A DNA stretch of 59,403 bases from Bacteroidota bacterium (GCA_027593175.1 JAQCJI010000006.1:1-59403), one strand, 5' to 3'. Counted from the stretch's first letter, positions 8,934 through 18,555 are shown. Notes: a model not told the origin generated them from the sequence alone. Translations and numbers: made by a program.

Positions 8934-9788
8934 CTATTCAGCGTCTTTATTTCGTTCAAATTCTGCTTCTTTAAGCGCTCTTTTTTTCTCCAAGCGCTTG
9001 GCAATTAGTATCCCCACCTCGTACAGTACCGAGATCGGCATGGCTATCAACAACTGGCTCACCACATCAGGTGGGGTGATGATTGCTGATAGAATCAAAA
9101 TAACCACTATGGAATATTTTCTATAGGTTTTTAACATCTTGGAAGTCACCAAGCCAGACATAGACAAAAAGTAGATGACCACAGGGAGTTGAAACATAAT
9201 GGCTGATGCCAAAACCAACATAGTCAAGGTAGAGACATAAGAGGTAATGTCAAATTCGTTCGTGATGCTTGAATCCAGCTGGTAATTAGCTAGGAAATTG
9301 ATGGAAAGTGGAGAAAGCACATAGTATCCAAATACTGCTCCCGAGAGAAAAAGAAAGCTGACAAAGAACACTGCGCCACGTGCTGCGCCACGTTCTTTGT
9401 CATACAAACCAGGGCTAATAAACCGCCAAACCTCCCAAAACAAATAGGGGAAGGCGGCAATCAATCCTACAACAATACTAGAAGTCATGTGCATGGAGAA
9501 TTGTCCAGTCATCTGACGACTTTGTATTGTAAAAGGTAAGTCGTCGATGCAAAGTGCAGAGATGCCCAGAGTATTGCCCAAATCACACAGTAAGCGATAG
9601 GTTAAAAAATCAACTTTAGAAGGGCCTAAAATCAAAACTCCAAAAATGAAATCTTTGGCAATAAAAGCCGCTACTGAAAAAATAAGTACAGCAGATACTG
9701 CACGCATTAGATGCCAGCGCAAGGATTCTAGATGGTCCAAAAAGGACATTCCTCCTTCTTCTTCGTCTTTGTATTGGTCTAAGGCCAT
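8934..9788 (-). CDS. tatC: Sec-independent protein translocase TatC
   Basis: 284 residues with six membrane segments and the TatC hallmarks: SFLDHLESLRWHLMRA at the N-terminus (twin-arginine signal-binding region) and PYLFWEVWRFISPGLYDKE before the second periplasmic part. TatC is the receptor of the Tat pathway for folded proteins in the inner membrane. It lies 15 bases after glyA and four before rpiB. The TatA partner is not in the window. Confidence 0.95.
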   Translation of the reverse strand: MALDQYKDEEEGGMSFLDHLESLRWHLMRAVSAVLIFSVAAFIAKDFIFGVLILGPSKVDFLTYRLLCDLGNTLGISALCIDDLPFTIQSRQMTGQFSMHMTSSIVVGLIAAFPYLFWEVWRFISPGLYDKERGAARGAVFFVSFLFLSGAVFGYYVLSPLSINFLANYQLDSSITNEFDITSYVSTLTMLVLASAIMFQLPVVIYFLSMSGLVTSKMLKTYRKYSIVVILILSAIITPPDVVSQLLIAMPISVLYEVGILIAKRLEKKRALKEAEFERNKDAE

Positions 9789-9803
9789 TTTGGGATATTG
9801 GGA

Positions 9804-11072
9804 TTAATACAAAGGAAATTGAACCATCCATGCATTGACTTCGGTCTTGATTTGGGAAAGTGCAGCATCATCCGCATGCTGCTGAAGGGCTCTATCGATA
9901 AGATCTACGGTTTTTTTCATATCCTCCTCCTTCAATCCACGTGTAGTAACTGCAGCAGTTCCTACACGCATCCCAGAGGTTACAAAAGGAGACTTGGTAT
10001 CGAAAGGTACCATATTTTTATTGATGGTTATGTCTACTTTTCCAAGAGTTTCTTCCGCAAGCTTTCCAGTCAAGTCCTTATTTCTAAGGTCAATTAACAT
10101 CAGGTGATTGTCTGTGCCTCCGGAAATAAGCTTGTACCCACGGGCAACAAATTCTGCCGCCATCACAGATGCATTCAATTTAACCTGAATTACATATTGC
10201 ATGTATTCATCAGAAAGTGCTTCCTGAAATGCCACTGCCTTGGCCGCAATGATGTGCTCCAAAGGACCGCCTTGCGTCCCCGGGAAAACACCCATATCCA
10301 AAAGAGCAGAGATTTTTTTTATTTCTCCCTTAGGTGTTGTCAATCCCCAAGGATTATCAAAATCGGCTCTCATCAGGATCAAACCACCTCTAGGGCCACG
10401 TAGAGTCTTGTGCGTCGTTGTCGTCACAATGTGACAATGCTCCAAAGGATCGTTGAGTAGCCCTCTAGCAATCAAACCGGATGGATGGGAAATATCAGCA
10501 AGGAGTAAGGCGTCTACTTCGTCGGCGATTTCACGAAGACGGGCATAATCCCAGTCCCTCGAGTAAGCGGAAGCACCACAAATAATCATTTTTGGCTGTA
10601 CAGCGATCGCCTTCTCAGCAACCTTGTCGTAATCGATCAGCCCTGTAGCTTCTTCCACTCCATAAAAATTGCCTTTATAGAGCTTCCCTGAAAAATTGAC
10701 AGGGGAACCATGAGTCAAGTGGCCTCCATGAGCAAGATCAAAACCCAAAATTGGATCTCCAGGATTCAAACAGGCAAGCATTACAGCGGCATTAGCCTGT
10801 GCACCGGAGTGTGGCTGTACGTTGGCCCAAGCAGCTCCAAATAATTTCTTTGCTCGATCAATCGCCAACTGCTCAATCTCATCCACTATTTCACACCCAC
10901 CATAATAACGCTTGTTAGGAAGACCTTCCGCATACTTGTTGGTCAGTACGCTGCCAGCAGCTTCCATTACTTGCTTGGAAGTAAAGTTCTCAGAAGCAAT
11001 CAGCTCAATGCCCCTCCTTTGTCTGTCTTCTTCTTTGGAAATAAGGTCAAAAACTAGTGAATCTCTTTTCAT
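9804..11072 (-). CDS. glyA: serine hydroxymethyltransferase
   Basis: 422 residues. The PLP lysine is K222 in [14 protein letters not shown]. Other family marks are [33 protein letters not shown] and [10 protein letters not shown]. It converts serine and tetrahydrofolate to glycine and methylene-tetrahydrofolate in the cytoplasm. It is first of the operon with tatC and rpiB and is preceded by a promoter-like sequence (11140-11170). Confidence 0.97.
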   Translation of the reverse strand: MKRDSLVFDLISKEEDRQRRGIELIASENFTSKQVMEAAGSVLTNKYAEGLPNKRYYGGCEIVDEIEQLAIDRAKKLFGAAWANVQPHSGAQANAAVMLACLNPGDPILGFDLAHGGHLTHGSPVNFSGKLYKGNFYGVEEATGLIDYDKVAEKAIAVQPKMIICGASAYSRDWDYARLREIADEVDALLLADISHPSGLIARGLLNDPLEHCHIVTTTTHKTLRGPRGGLILMRADFDNPWGLTTPKGEIKKISALLDMGVFPGTQGGPLEHIIAAKAVAFQEALSDEYMQYVIQVKLNASVMAAEFVARGYKLISGGTDNHLMLIDLRNKDLTGKLAEETLGKVDITINKNMVPFDTKSPFVTSGMRVGTAAVTTRGLKEEDMKKTVDLIDRALQQHADDAALSQIKTEVNAWMVQFPLY

Positions 11073-11139
11073 AATCGAGGATAACTAAACGCAATAAAAT
11101 TGCTTGGAAAATTTTAAACCATGGGTGTATTCGAGGATT

Positions 11140-11170
11140 CAAAAATAGCTTTAAAGTCCTGATTATCCAA
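11140..11170 (-). promoter_or_regulatory. candidate promoter of glyA-tatC-rpiB
   Basis: On the minus strand TATTTTTG (11147-11140) matches the Bacteroidota -7 box TAnnTTTG, and a TTG (11170-11168) lies 20 bases upstream, close to the expected -33 position. It would give a leader of about 60 bases before glyA. Confidence 0.45.
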
Positions 11171-11256
11171 TCCAATGAGCCATTTGTCCACTACTTAAAT
11201 TGAAATTTCTCCTTCGCTGTCAAAAAACTAAAAACCTTTTCCATTCTTGTAGGGAA

Positions 11257-11661
11257 ATGCAGTACTTTAAAGTCCGAATTCGAGGACATATGGACTTTTT
11301 ATTTAGACCCCCCACTTATTTTTCTGAAGGCATCACTTCTGTGCTGCTGGTCCGATTGCGCTACCCTGAAAGTACTTGGGGAGAACAGATAAGCATTTAT
11401 GGCCATGCTCTAGATGAAAAAATTCACTACGAAGCGGTAGACTTTTATGGAAACGACTACCTTCTGTATCCTAGCTCAAGTGAGGAACCTTTGAACTTGG
11501 AGGAATTAATCTATCTAATTGAAGGGATGCAGCTCAACCAGGATGGAATAGAAGGTAATATGGAACTGGTATTGGATGGCTTTCCAGAAACAGAAAGTGC
11601 CTGGTACCCTCAATTAAAAAGTTACTTTGAAACCAAAAGAAAGCAAGTAGGCCTAGACTAA
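11257..11661 (+). CDS. hypothetical protein, 134 residues
   Basis: I do not recognise this gene. The preferred start is the ATG at 11257 (MQYFKVRIRGHMDFLF), just after AGGGA; a longer frame opens at a TTG at 11200 but adds a poorly conserved-looking, Cys- and Lys-rich stretch. The product is soluble and acidic, without signal peptide or membrane segment, with two potential alternating-strand sections and LNLEELIYLIEGMQL in the middle. The next gene, a small unknown, is convergent three bases away. No function can be assigned. Confidence 0.6.
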   Translation: MQYFKVRIRGHMDFLFRPPTYFSEGITSVLLVRLRYPESTWGEQISIYGHALDEKIHYEAVDFYGNDYLLYPSSSEEPLNLEELIYLIEGMQLNQDGIEGNMELVLDGFPETESAWYPQLKSYFETKRKQVGLD

Positions 11662-11664
11662 AAG

Positions 11665-11886
11665 TCAAAAACAGGAGATTTGGTATAACTTCAACTCCTT
11701 AAGTCGCAACCAGCAGGCATAGGTTTTAAAATCCAAACATTCCGCAAGCACTGCGCCCGGCAACTTTACTTTTTTGAAACGATAGCTTGGAAGCCATTCT
11801 TTAAACGTTTTTTTTTCTTGATCAGAAAAATAGATAAGCGGAATCCACTTCTCTCCTTCGATGTAAATAGGGAGGTGTTTTGTCAT
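11665..11886 (-). CDS. small hypothetical protein, 73 residues
   Basis: An ATG-started frame of 73 residues, basic and aromatic-rich (IYIEGEKWIPLIYFSDQEK, WLPSYRFKKVKL), with no signal peptide or membrane helix. It is convergent with the 134-residue unknown, with three bases between them, and starts about 100 bases from the broken AEC transporter on the other strand. I do not recognise the family. The even codon use and clean start argue that it is real. Confidence 0.5.
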   Translation of the reverse strand: MTKHLPIYIEGEKWIPLIYFSDQEKKTFKEWLPSYRFKKVKLPGAVLAECLDFKTYACWLRLKELKLYQISCF

Positions 11887-11992
11887 GATTATCCGAGCGT
11901 TTATTTAAATGTAGCGCAACAATCATCTGGTTACAAGTAGTTTACATTATCTTTCGGTTACTCTAAAATTACCTCTTCTTTACCCAGTTCAT

Positions 11993-12897
11993 ATGGGCCT
12001 CTGGATCGCTATTTTCAGTCTTTTTTGTGGTTTTTTACTTCAACTACTCCCTTCCTTTCCAAAGGAAAAAGTCATCCAAATGGGAAAATCCTACCTAATC
12101 TATCTTGTGCTTCCAGCTCTTGCCTTGATCCATATTCCCCCATTAAAACTATCTTGGGACTTAGGGCTTGCTCCCTCATCTGCTTAGGTTACCTTTTTAC
12201 TCTCTTGGAGTCTTTTCTCATTTCTTGGGAAAAAATACAAGTGGGACAACACCTTGACAGGATGCTTAATTCTAGTTAGCGGCCTAGCCAACACTTCCTT
12301 TCTAGGATTTACAATTGTAGAGCTAATTTATGGAAAAGAGGCCTTGGCTATAGCATTCCTGATTGACCAAGGAGGCTCCTTTTTGATCGTCAGTACACTG
12401 GGGGTATGGATCGGAACTAAGTATGGCCACGGAAATCCCACTGGACTAGGCGCCTTAATCAAAATGATCCAATTTCCTCCATTCATTTTCTTAGTGATCG
12501 GCCTTCTGATGAGCTCCCTTCAGCTAACTCTCCCTGGGATGCTCTTCCCTTGGCTGCAGATGTTCAGCAGTACCATGGCCCCCGTTGCCTTGGGCGTAAT
12601 CGGATTGAGTATCACTTTTGATAAAAATGGATCCAATCCAGATATCTTTGGTATAGGTTGGGCTACCGCCTACTGCTTGCTCCTGCTTTTATTTGGGGCG
12701 TCTACGCGTTTGCCATGTCAATAGACAGCCTAGCGTTTAAGGTGACCATCTTTGAAAGTGGTATGGCTCCCATGATTAGTGGTTCCTTGCTAGCCATGGA
12801 ATTTGGCCTTCAACCCAAACTCGCAGCACTATTGGCTGGTTTAGGTATTCCCCTATCTGCACTCAGCTTACTGATTTGGCACTTCCTCTTGGGCTAA
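11993..12897 (+). pseudogene. AEC-family membrane transporter, broken by a stop and a frameshift
   Basis: Read through its lesions this is about 300 residues, the standard length of auxin-efflux-carrier (AEC) family permeases, with some 10 hydrophobic segments. The frame starting at 11993 runs to an in-frame TAG at 12185-12187 and then continues coherently (VTFLLSWSLFSFLGKKYKW, then SGLANTSFLGF, a typical AEC helix with the conserved GNTGFLG-like motif). Between about 12655 and 12690 the coding frame shifts by one base, and the C-terminal part (LLLAPAFIWG, SGMAPMISGSLLA) continues in another frame to 12897. The original TAG codon was perhaps TGG (Trp). Two independent lesions make real decay likelier than sequencing error. 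The substrate is unknown. Confidence 0.8.
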
Positions 12898-13701
12898 GTA
12901 GCCCAAGTGCTCCCTCAAAACTTCTAAAAGCTCTTGGTGAATGGATTGGTTTGTGGCTACAATTTGCCGCCCAAAAATATACTCTTTCCCACCTCCAAAG
13001 TCAGTAACCTTTCCTCCTGCTTCCTGCACCAGAATTACTCCCGCAGCTACATCGTAGGAGTTGAGGTTGTATTCAAAATACCCCTCCGTCCTGCCTGCAG
13101 CAACATAACAAAGATCCACTGCCGCAGAGCCTAGCCTACGGAGACCATGGGTCTTCTGCATAAGGGATTTCATAGCATTCAAGTAGCGATCGATTAAGTC
13201 AAACTGGTAGTAGGGAAATCCTGTAGAAATCAAGGAGGATGCAAGATTCGGCGCTTTACTAACCTGAAGCGCTACTCCATTACAAAATGCTCCTCCTCCC
13301 TTGAACGCATAAAAACTCTCTTTCCGGTTTACTTCATACACTACCCCCAGCACTACCTCCTCTTGTTCCATTAAGCCAATGCTGACTGCAAAAACAGGTA
13401 GCCCATGGATAAAGTTGGTCGTCCCATCCAAGGGATCAATCACCCAATTGTAGGTTTCCCCCCGTGTGGTATTTGTCCCCTCTTCAGTGATGAATCCTGC
13501 TTCTGGAAAAATTTCCTGCAATCGAGCTACACAATGCTGCTCAGCTTCCTTATCCACATAAGAAACTAGGTCATTGAAACCCTTGTGCTCCACTCGATCT
13601 ATGGAAAAATGCAGTCGCTCCTTTTCAATAAATGATCCCACATCTTCCGCAATCTTTCGCGTAAGTTCCAAGAGCTGAGAGAGTTGGTTTGTAGTGAGCA
13701 T
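12868..13701 (-). CDS. suhB: inositol monophosphatase family protein
   Basis: 277 residues. The metal-binding motifs are intact: EEGTNTTRGE (motif with E), WVIDPLDGTTNFIHG (DPxDGTxN) and NSYDVAAGVILVQEAGG near the C-terminus. The family dephosphorylates inositol-1-phosphate or related sugar phosphates; in proteobacteria SuhB also acts in rRNA transcription, which is not known for this group. It is the last gene of the DUF493-phhB-rsmI-suhB run, 20 bases after rsmI. Its 3' end overlaps the 3' end of the AEC pseudogene by 30 bases. Confidence 0.9.
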   Translation of the reverse strand: MLTTNQLSQLLELTRKIAEDVGSFIEKERLHFSIDRVEHKGFNDLVSYVDKEAEQHCVARLQEIFPEAGFITEEGTNTTRGETYNWVIDPLDGTTNFIHGLPVFAVSIGLMEQEEVVLGVVYEVNRKESFYAFKGGGAFCNGVALQVSKAPNLASSLISTGFPYYQFDLIDRYLNAMKSLMQKTHGLRRLGSAAVDLCYVAAGRTEGYFEYNLNSYDVAAGVILVQEAGGKVTDFGGGKEYIFGRQIVATNQSIHQELLEVLREHLGYLAQEEVPNQ

Positions 13702-13721
13702 AATCTAAAAGATCTGTAAAA

Positions 13722-14480
13722 TTAGTTACGAGTCTTTTTTTCTTTCTTCCATTCTGCTTGTTTCTTCTCCTGCTTTTCAGCTCGGCTCTCTCGCTGTTCC
13801 GTACATCCAGCGACTACCAACACAATTTCCCCTTTTAATGGATGAGTCTGGTAGTACTCCAAAAGCTCTACCAATGTTCCTCGGGCCATTTCTTCATGCA
13901 ACTTGGACAGCTCCCGAGCAACTGCCGCTTGCCTATCGGATCCAAATGCTTTGGAAAGCTGCTCCAGGGTTTTTAGTAAACGATGGGGTGATTCATAAAA
14001 AATCAGTGTCCGCATTTCATTTACCAGCGCATCAATTCGGGTTTTTCTTCCCTTTTTATGCGGCAAAAACCCTTCAAATACAAATCGGTCATTGGGGAGG
14101 CCACTTGCAACTAGCGCAGGGACAAAGGCCGTAGGCCCAGGCAAGCATTGTACTTCCAGCCCTGCAACAAGGATAGCTCTTACCAAGAGAAATCCAGGGT
14201 CAGAAATCGCAGGTGTGCCTGCATCACTTATTAGAGCAAAGGTTTCCCCCTTTCTCATCCGCTCCACCAACTTTTCTACTGCTTTATGCTCATTAAAGCT
14301 ATGATAGCTCTGCAAGTTTTTAGAGATCTGCAAGTGCTTCAGTAGGATACCACTCGTTCGTGTGTCCTCTGCAAGAATCACATCTACGGCTTGAAGCGTA
14401 TCCATGGCCCGTAAGGTAATGTCTCGAAGGTTTCCAATCGGGGTAGGTACCAAATACAAGGAAACCACAGCCTGACTCAT
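13722..14480 (-). CDS. rsmI: 16S rRNA (cytidine-1402-2'-O)-methyltransferase RsmI
   Basis: 252 residues of the tetrapyrrole-methylase fold. Typical stretches are YLVPTPIGNLRDITLRA, ILAEDTRTSGILLKH, ISDAGTPAISDPGF and FYESPHRLLKTLE. RsmI methylates C1402 in the decoding centre, which tunes initiation accuracy. The C-terminal ~25 residues are a Lys/Glu-rich tail. Its ATG overlaps the stop of phhB by four bases, so the two are translationally coupled. Confidence 0.94.
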   Translation of the reverse strand: MSQAVVSLYLVPTPIGNLRDITLRAMDTLQAVDVILAEDTRTSGILLKHLQISKNLQSYHSFNEHKAVEKLVERMRKGETFALISDAGTPAISDPGFLLVRAILVAGLEVQCLPGPTAFVPALVASGLPNDRFVFEGFLPHKKGRKTRIDALVNEMRTLIFYESPHRLLKTLEQLSKAFGSDRQAAVARELSKLHEEMARGTLVELLEYYQTHPLKGEIVLVVAGCTEQRESRAEKQEKKQAEWKKEKKTRN

Positions 14481-14710
14481 GCCAGAAGTTGATCTATGGC
14501 CTGTGCCAATTTTCGATCTTTTTCGGTCACTACATTTCCCGCATCATGTGTAGTGAGTGCTATGTCTACTCGATTATACACATTGAACCAATTGGGATGA
14601 TGCTGTTGAGATTCAGCTAAGAATGCCACACGCGTCATGAAGGCGAAGGCTTCTGTAAAATCAGAAAAAGTAAAGCTCTTTTTCAATTGGTTTGATTCTT
14701 CTATCCACAT
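14477..14710 (-). CDS. phhB: 4a-hydroxytetrahydrobiopterin dehydratase
   Basis: 77 residues, slightly short of the usual 90-110 but containing the whole core. The active-site histidine cluster is present in QQHHPNWFNVYNRVDIALTTHDAGNVVTEKD. The enzyme recycles the pterin cofactor after aromatic amino acid hydroxylation. The hydroxylase itself is not in the window. It overlaps rsmI by four bases. Confidence 0.92.
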   Translation of the reverse strand: MWIEESNQLKKSFTFSDFTEAFAFMTRVAFLAESQQHHPNWFNVYNRVDIALTTHDAGNVVTEKDRKLAQAIDQLLA

Positions 14711-14722
14711 ATTGCTAGCTAA

Positions 14723-14989
14723 TTAAAGAGAAATAACTCCGTCTATTTGTGCGGCCTTTTCATACAGTGCAATTACCTGATCGGCACTGTCCGCCTGTTT
14801 GTGGATCGTGGTACTGATGTACTTGCCTCCACTGCTGGGTTTGAGGATCAGCTCTTCCTCCGGAAAAATAGCCGCTATTTCGGATTCCTTTCCAAAAGGA
14901 ACTATGAATTTAAACAGGTAGAGCATGGGAAAAGTACCGAACGATTCTAACTTTTCTTTGAAGGCTGCTATATCAAAGTTTGATTTCAT
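14723..14989 (-). CDS. DUF493 (YbeD-like) family protein
   Basis: A soluble protein of 88 residues using the ATG at 14989 (MKSNFDIAAFKEKLE); an in-frame TTG two codons upstream is less likely. The pattern VPFGKESEIAAIFPE, KPSSGGKYISTTI and DQVIALYEKAAQIDGVISL fits the DUF493/YbeD ferredoxin-like fold. Function is unknown; the E. coli member sits by the lipoate genes, and small-molecule regulation has been suggested from its fold. It is first in the phhB-rsmI-suhB run. Confidence 0.8.
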   Translation of the reverse strand: MKSNFDIAAFKEKLESFGTFPMLYLFKFIVPFGKESEIAAIFPEEELILKPSSGGKYISTTIHKQADSADQVIALYEKAAQIDGVISL

Positions 14990-15024
14990 GTTCAAAATTA
15001 GTCCTTTCTCTTAAGAATACTGCA

Positions 15025-15055
15025 TAAAAAACCCCATGTCTTTTAGACATGGGTT
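15025..15055 (-). terminator. Rho-independent terminator after the PpiD-like gene
   Basis: On the minus strand a stem AACCCATGTC/GACATGGGGTT with a 5-base loop is followed by a run of T. It lies 20 bases past the stop of the PpiD-like gene and separates it from the DUF493 operon. Confidence 0.75.
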
Positions 15056-15074
15056 CCTTCGAAATACATCAAAT

Positions 15075-17183
15075 TTAGAAGTATTTGTATCGGTAATCCT
15101 TTACTTTGGCAATCTCCTGAAGTGCCATCATGATTTGATAGGTCATTCGCTGAGAAGCCCCTTGCGCCAATTGTGCTTGGTAGGAGGTATAATCACCAAT
15201 TACAGCAGCTGGAGTGAAGTTATTCCCCTTTGCCACAAAGATTCCAATATCTTCTTGCACAGGCTTAGTCAATTGGCCTTTAGTTTTGATGCCAAAGATG
15301 GTTCCAATGGCTTTTGGAGCGAATCCAATACCTGGGATCACGGCATCACTCAGGCGCAATCCTGGTACTTCATTTAAAGAAGCTTCAGGGAAGGCTACTT
15401 TCATCTGCTCCAAGGTAGTTTTACCTGCTAGTTTTTGTTGGATGAGAGCAGCTTTCTTATCGTTAAGAACCAACTGCTTCACTTGATCTTTTACATCTTC
15501 CAATTTCGCCTCTCCCTCTTCTTTTTTACTGACTAGGGAAGCAACTAGGTAGGAGTTATTCAATTCAAATACAGTAGATACCTCACCTGCAGAGGCCTCA
15601 CTAAATGCCCAAATCACAACCTGTCTTGCATCCGTGATGTTGTTGAGGTTTCGAGAAGTGGCATCCACATTATTGGCTTGGATTATTCTAAAGCCTTTTT
15701 CGGTAGCATTTTCGGTAAATTCATCGCGGTTACCGCTCTCTGAAACAAAGGCATCTGCATTTCTGAAGGCTTCATTTCGCGTTAGGTCTGATGCAACAAG
15801 CTCCAACTCCAATACTGCCAACTTGGTGTAGGCCGCAGTGGGTAACTCAGTCACCTCAATGATATGGTATCCATATTCGGTCTCTACAAGGCTAGGAAGT
15901 AAACCTTTGGAATTGGCTGCATAGGTGGCATTTGCAAAAGGCTCTACAAAGTCAGCCTTTGCAAACCAGCCTAGATCTCCACCATTTTGGGCGGTGCCAT
16001 CCTGGCCATATTGTCTAGCGGCATCTGCAAAATTTCCTGTGGTCTTGATTTCTGCAAGAACGGTCTCGGCCTGCGTTTTGACAGCTGCCTTGCCAGCATC
16101 ATCCATTCCTTCAGTCCCAAAGAGAACGTGAGAAGCACGCATTTTCGGAGTGGCCTCGTACTGGTCGGTAACCTTGTAGGATACATAAGATGAGTTGGCA
16201 GTGATAAAAGGGCCATAAGTTTCACCTTTGACAAATTGAGGTACATTGGTTGTTAGGGCTACCGGCAACTGATCACCAGGGGCATACACCTGAAATGGCT
16301 GCTGCACTTCTGAGTTCTTACTCACAAATGCGGAGTCTTCTACCGATCCTTTCAGTTCAGCTGTTAGTGCTGTGATTTTAGAAATCACCGCTGCAGAGTC
16401 CTCTCCACTAGGCTGAATGCTAAATGAAACATATTCTAGGTTAGCAGAATTCCCTACTTTAAACTTCTCTTGGTTTTTCGATAGATAGTCTGCAAGCTCA
16501 CTGTCTTGGATCTTGATGTCGCCATCTGGAATCACATAGTAAGGCAAAAATAAAACCGAAGCATCCGCAATGGTATTGGCAGACTTATGCTCCAACTTAG
16601 CCTCTGCAGTAGTGGCATACTCGGTATTGACTAGCAAGTTGTCGTATTTCACACGAATTCTAGCCTGCGCAAATAATTTTTCTTGCTGCGCCCAAGCCGC
16701 TTGCTGCGCTGGATCTGCAGTCTCTAAAGATTGTAAAAAGGTGATCAGCTGTGTCTTGTCAAATTGACCCGTCTGTGGGTTCACCAACTGTGCACGAAGT
16801 TCAGGAACAATGTTTTTCCCTTGAACCATGTCTATAAGCTCTTGACTAGATACCGTCAGTCCTAATTTAACGTATTCCTCTTCGAACACCCGCTCCACAA
16901 TCAACGCTTGCCAAGCTTGGTCCCACACTGAAACCATCTCTGCTTCTGCTGGGATTCTGCCTGTTCGCTGCTGAAAGGATGCCTTATATTCATCCACTTT
17001 TAGTGAAAACTCTTCAAGGGTAATTTCTTCACCTGCAATCTCGCCTACGATATTCTTGTTGGAATTGAGTAGGGAAGAATTTGGGCTTAACAAATCACCC
17101 CCCAAAAGAAATAATATTAATCCGCCAGCAATTACGCCGATTGCGAGACCTGTTCGTTGTCTAATTTGCTTAATTAACGCCAT
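15075..17183 (-). CDS. PpiD-like periplasmic folding factor (SurA_N/PPIC peptidyl-prolyl isomerase)
   Basis: 702 residues when started at the ATG at 17183 (MALIKQIRQRTGLAIG); the longer frame from 17243 adds 20 residues that do not fit the family. One N-terminal membrane helix (GLAIGVIAGGLILFLLGG) anchors it in the inner membrane. Next come a SurA_N-type helical region and a central parvulin domain (MRASHVLFG ... GYHIIEVTE, about residues 348-445), then a second parvulin-like region. PpiD-type proteins assist proteins emerging from the Sec translocon. It follows the CNNM gene by ~100 bases and ends at a clear terminator. Confidence 0.88.
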   Translation of the reverse strand: MALIKQIRQRTGLAIGVIAGGLILFLLGGDLLSPNSSLLNSNKNIVGEIAGEEITLEEFSLKVDEYKASFQQRTGRIPAEAEMVSVWDQAWQALIVERVFEEEYVKLGLTVSSQELIDMVQGKNIVPELRAQLVNPQTGQFDKTQLITFLQSLETADPAQQAAWAQQEKLFAQARIRVKYDNLLVNTEYATTAEAKLEHKSANTIADASVLFLPYYVIPDGDIKIQDSELADYLSKNQEKFKVGNSANLEYVSFSIQPSGEDSAAVISKITALTAELKGSVEDSAFVSKNSEVQQPFQVYAPGDQLPVALTTNVPQFVKGETYGPFITANSSYVSYKVTDQYEATPKMRASHVLFGTEGMDDAGKAAVKTQAETVLAEIKTTGNFADAARQYGQDGTAQNGGDLGWFAKADFVEPFANATYAANSKGLLPSLVETEYGYHIIEVTELPTAAYTKLAVLELELVASDLTRNEAFRNADAFVSESGNRDEFTENATEKGFRIIQANNVDATSRNLNNITDARQVVIWAFSEASAGEVSTVFELNNSYLVASLVSKKEEGEAKLEDVKDQVKQLVLNDKKAALIQQKLAGKTTLEQMKVAFPEASLNEVPGLRLSDAVIPGIGFAPKAIGTIFGIKTKGQLTKPVQEDIGIFVAKGNNFTPAAVIGDYTSYQAQLAQGASQRMTYQIMMALQEIAKVKDYRYKYF

Positions 17184-17281
17184 GGTTGTGACTTCGCTTA
17201 TTTTAAAGTGTCGCAAAATAATAGGTTTCAGGGCGAAATTCAAAATTTCAGCCCCAACAATGTCCAGCCTTAGAAATTATC

Positions 17282-18550
17282 TCAGTCGCTGATTTTCAGT
17301 CGAACAGTCTCAATTCGATGTGCTTGCTTGGACACAATGGTAAAGGTAAACCTTCTATAAGTGATTGTTTCGCCTATATTGGGTAGATTTTCAGTTTGTG
17401 AAAGTATAAATCCAGATAGTGTTTCATAATCCCCATAGGGCAATTCCCATCCATATTTCTCGTTGAGATAATCAATTTCTAGTCGCGCACTTAGCAAAAA
17501 TTCCAGCTCCCCGATTAATTGTTCAGTAAGTGCTTCGTTGTCATACTCATCATCTATCTCCCCAAAAATCTCTTCGATGATGTCTTCCATGGAGACAATT
17601 CCGCTAGTCCCACCAAATTCATCAACCACCAAGGCTAGGCTTTTTCGCTCTTGGATAAATTGGATTAGCAGCTCATTGGCCAAGGCAGATTCTGGCGCAA
17701 TGATAATTGGTGTGAGAATGTCCTCGATGGTTTTTGGCTTCTTAAATAGCTCCTTCTGGTGGCAATAGCCAATCACTTCATCAATTGATTCTCGGTAAAT
17801 AATCACTTTAGAGTGGCCACTTTCTTCAAACACCTTTTTCAGTTCCTCAATAGCATCGGATACTTCTACGGCCACAATATCAGTTCGTGGAATCATACAC
17901 TCCCTTATTCGTACAGTTTTGAACTCAATTGCATTATCAAAAATCTTAGAATCTACCTCAACATTACCAGCAGAACGATTTTGCCCGATTTGATCTTTAA
18001 TGAAGGAGTTGAGGTCGATAATCGTGAAAACAGGCTTTTCCTCATTGTAGTCAAGTCGAAGCACCCAAGTAATAAATCCCTTCGATAGGGCGACAATCAG
18101 CCAAACAATAGGATACATAACCGAATAAATAATGAGAAGCGGAAGGGCAAAAAAGTTAAGCATGCGGTTGGGATCCAGCATAAAAATACTTTTTGGCAAA
18201 AACTCCCCAGTTATCAAAACCAAAATGGTAGACAAGATGGTTTGAGAGATTAAGATTACCGCTTTATTGTTGATCGCCTCAGGAAACAAATTTCGAAGCG
18301 GTTCATCTAGTAATAAGGCCATAAATGTGCCATATAAGACCAGCATGATCGTATTTCCAATAAGCGTAGTGCCAATAAATTGCCCTGGCTTTGCCAAAAA
18401 TTTGCTCAACACCTTTCCGCTCCACATTCCTTGCTTTTTTTGCAATTCAATCTGAAGTTTGTTGGCCGAGATAAAGGCGATTTCTATCCCTGAAAAAAAT
18501 GCAGAAAAAACCAAAGCAATACCGACGTACACTAAATAGCTGATTTCCAT
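17282..18550 (-). CDS. CNNM/CorC-type transporter with DUF21, CBS pair and CorC_HlyC domains
   Basis: 422 residues. Residues 1-150 are a DUF21 membrane domain starting with a helix carrying the FFSGIEIAFISANK motif. A CBS pair follows at ~200-325 (MIPRTDIVAVE, GTSGIVSMEDIIEEIFGEI), then a CorC_HlyC domain (~340-422). Members are linked to magnesium/cobalt export, and many are misnamed hemolysins. In Bacteroidota the relative GldE has the same architecture, so that name is an alternative, but the envelope-biogenesis neighbours here match the general family. It lies five bases after the small membrane protein gene. Confidence 0.88.
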   Translation of the reverse strand: MEISYLVYVGIALVFSAFFSGIEIAFISANKLQIELQKKQGMWSGKVLSKFLAKPGQFIGTTLIGNTIMLVLYGTFMALLLDEPLRNLFPEAINNKAVILISQTILSTILVLITGEFLPKSIFMLDPNRMLNFFALPLLIIYSVMYPIVWLIVALSKGFITWVLRLDYNEEKPVFTIIDLNSFIKDQIGQNRSAGNVEVDSKIFDNAIEFKTVRIRECMIPRTDIVAVEVSDAIEELKKVFEESGHSKVIIYRESIDEVIGYCHQKELFKKPKTIEDILTPIIIAPESALANELLIQFIQERKSLALVVDEFGGTSGIVSMEDIIEEIFGEIDDEYDNEALTEQLIGELEFLLSARLEIDYLNEKYGWELPYGDYETLSGFILSQTENLPNIGETITYRRFTFTIVSKQAHRIETVRLKISD

Positions 18551-18555
18551 TCTTA

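Noticed and set aside
12888-12907. 8-base stem around the AEC stop codon, possible terminator
   Set aside because: No T tract and it lies within the suhB coding sequence; may be chance.
14993-15000. TAATTTTG box as promoter of the DUF493 operon
   Set aside because: It overlaps the possible TTG start and ends only four bases before the ATG, with no -33 box; spacing makes it unlikely.
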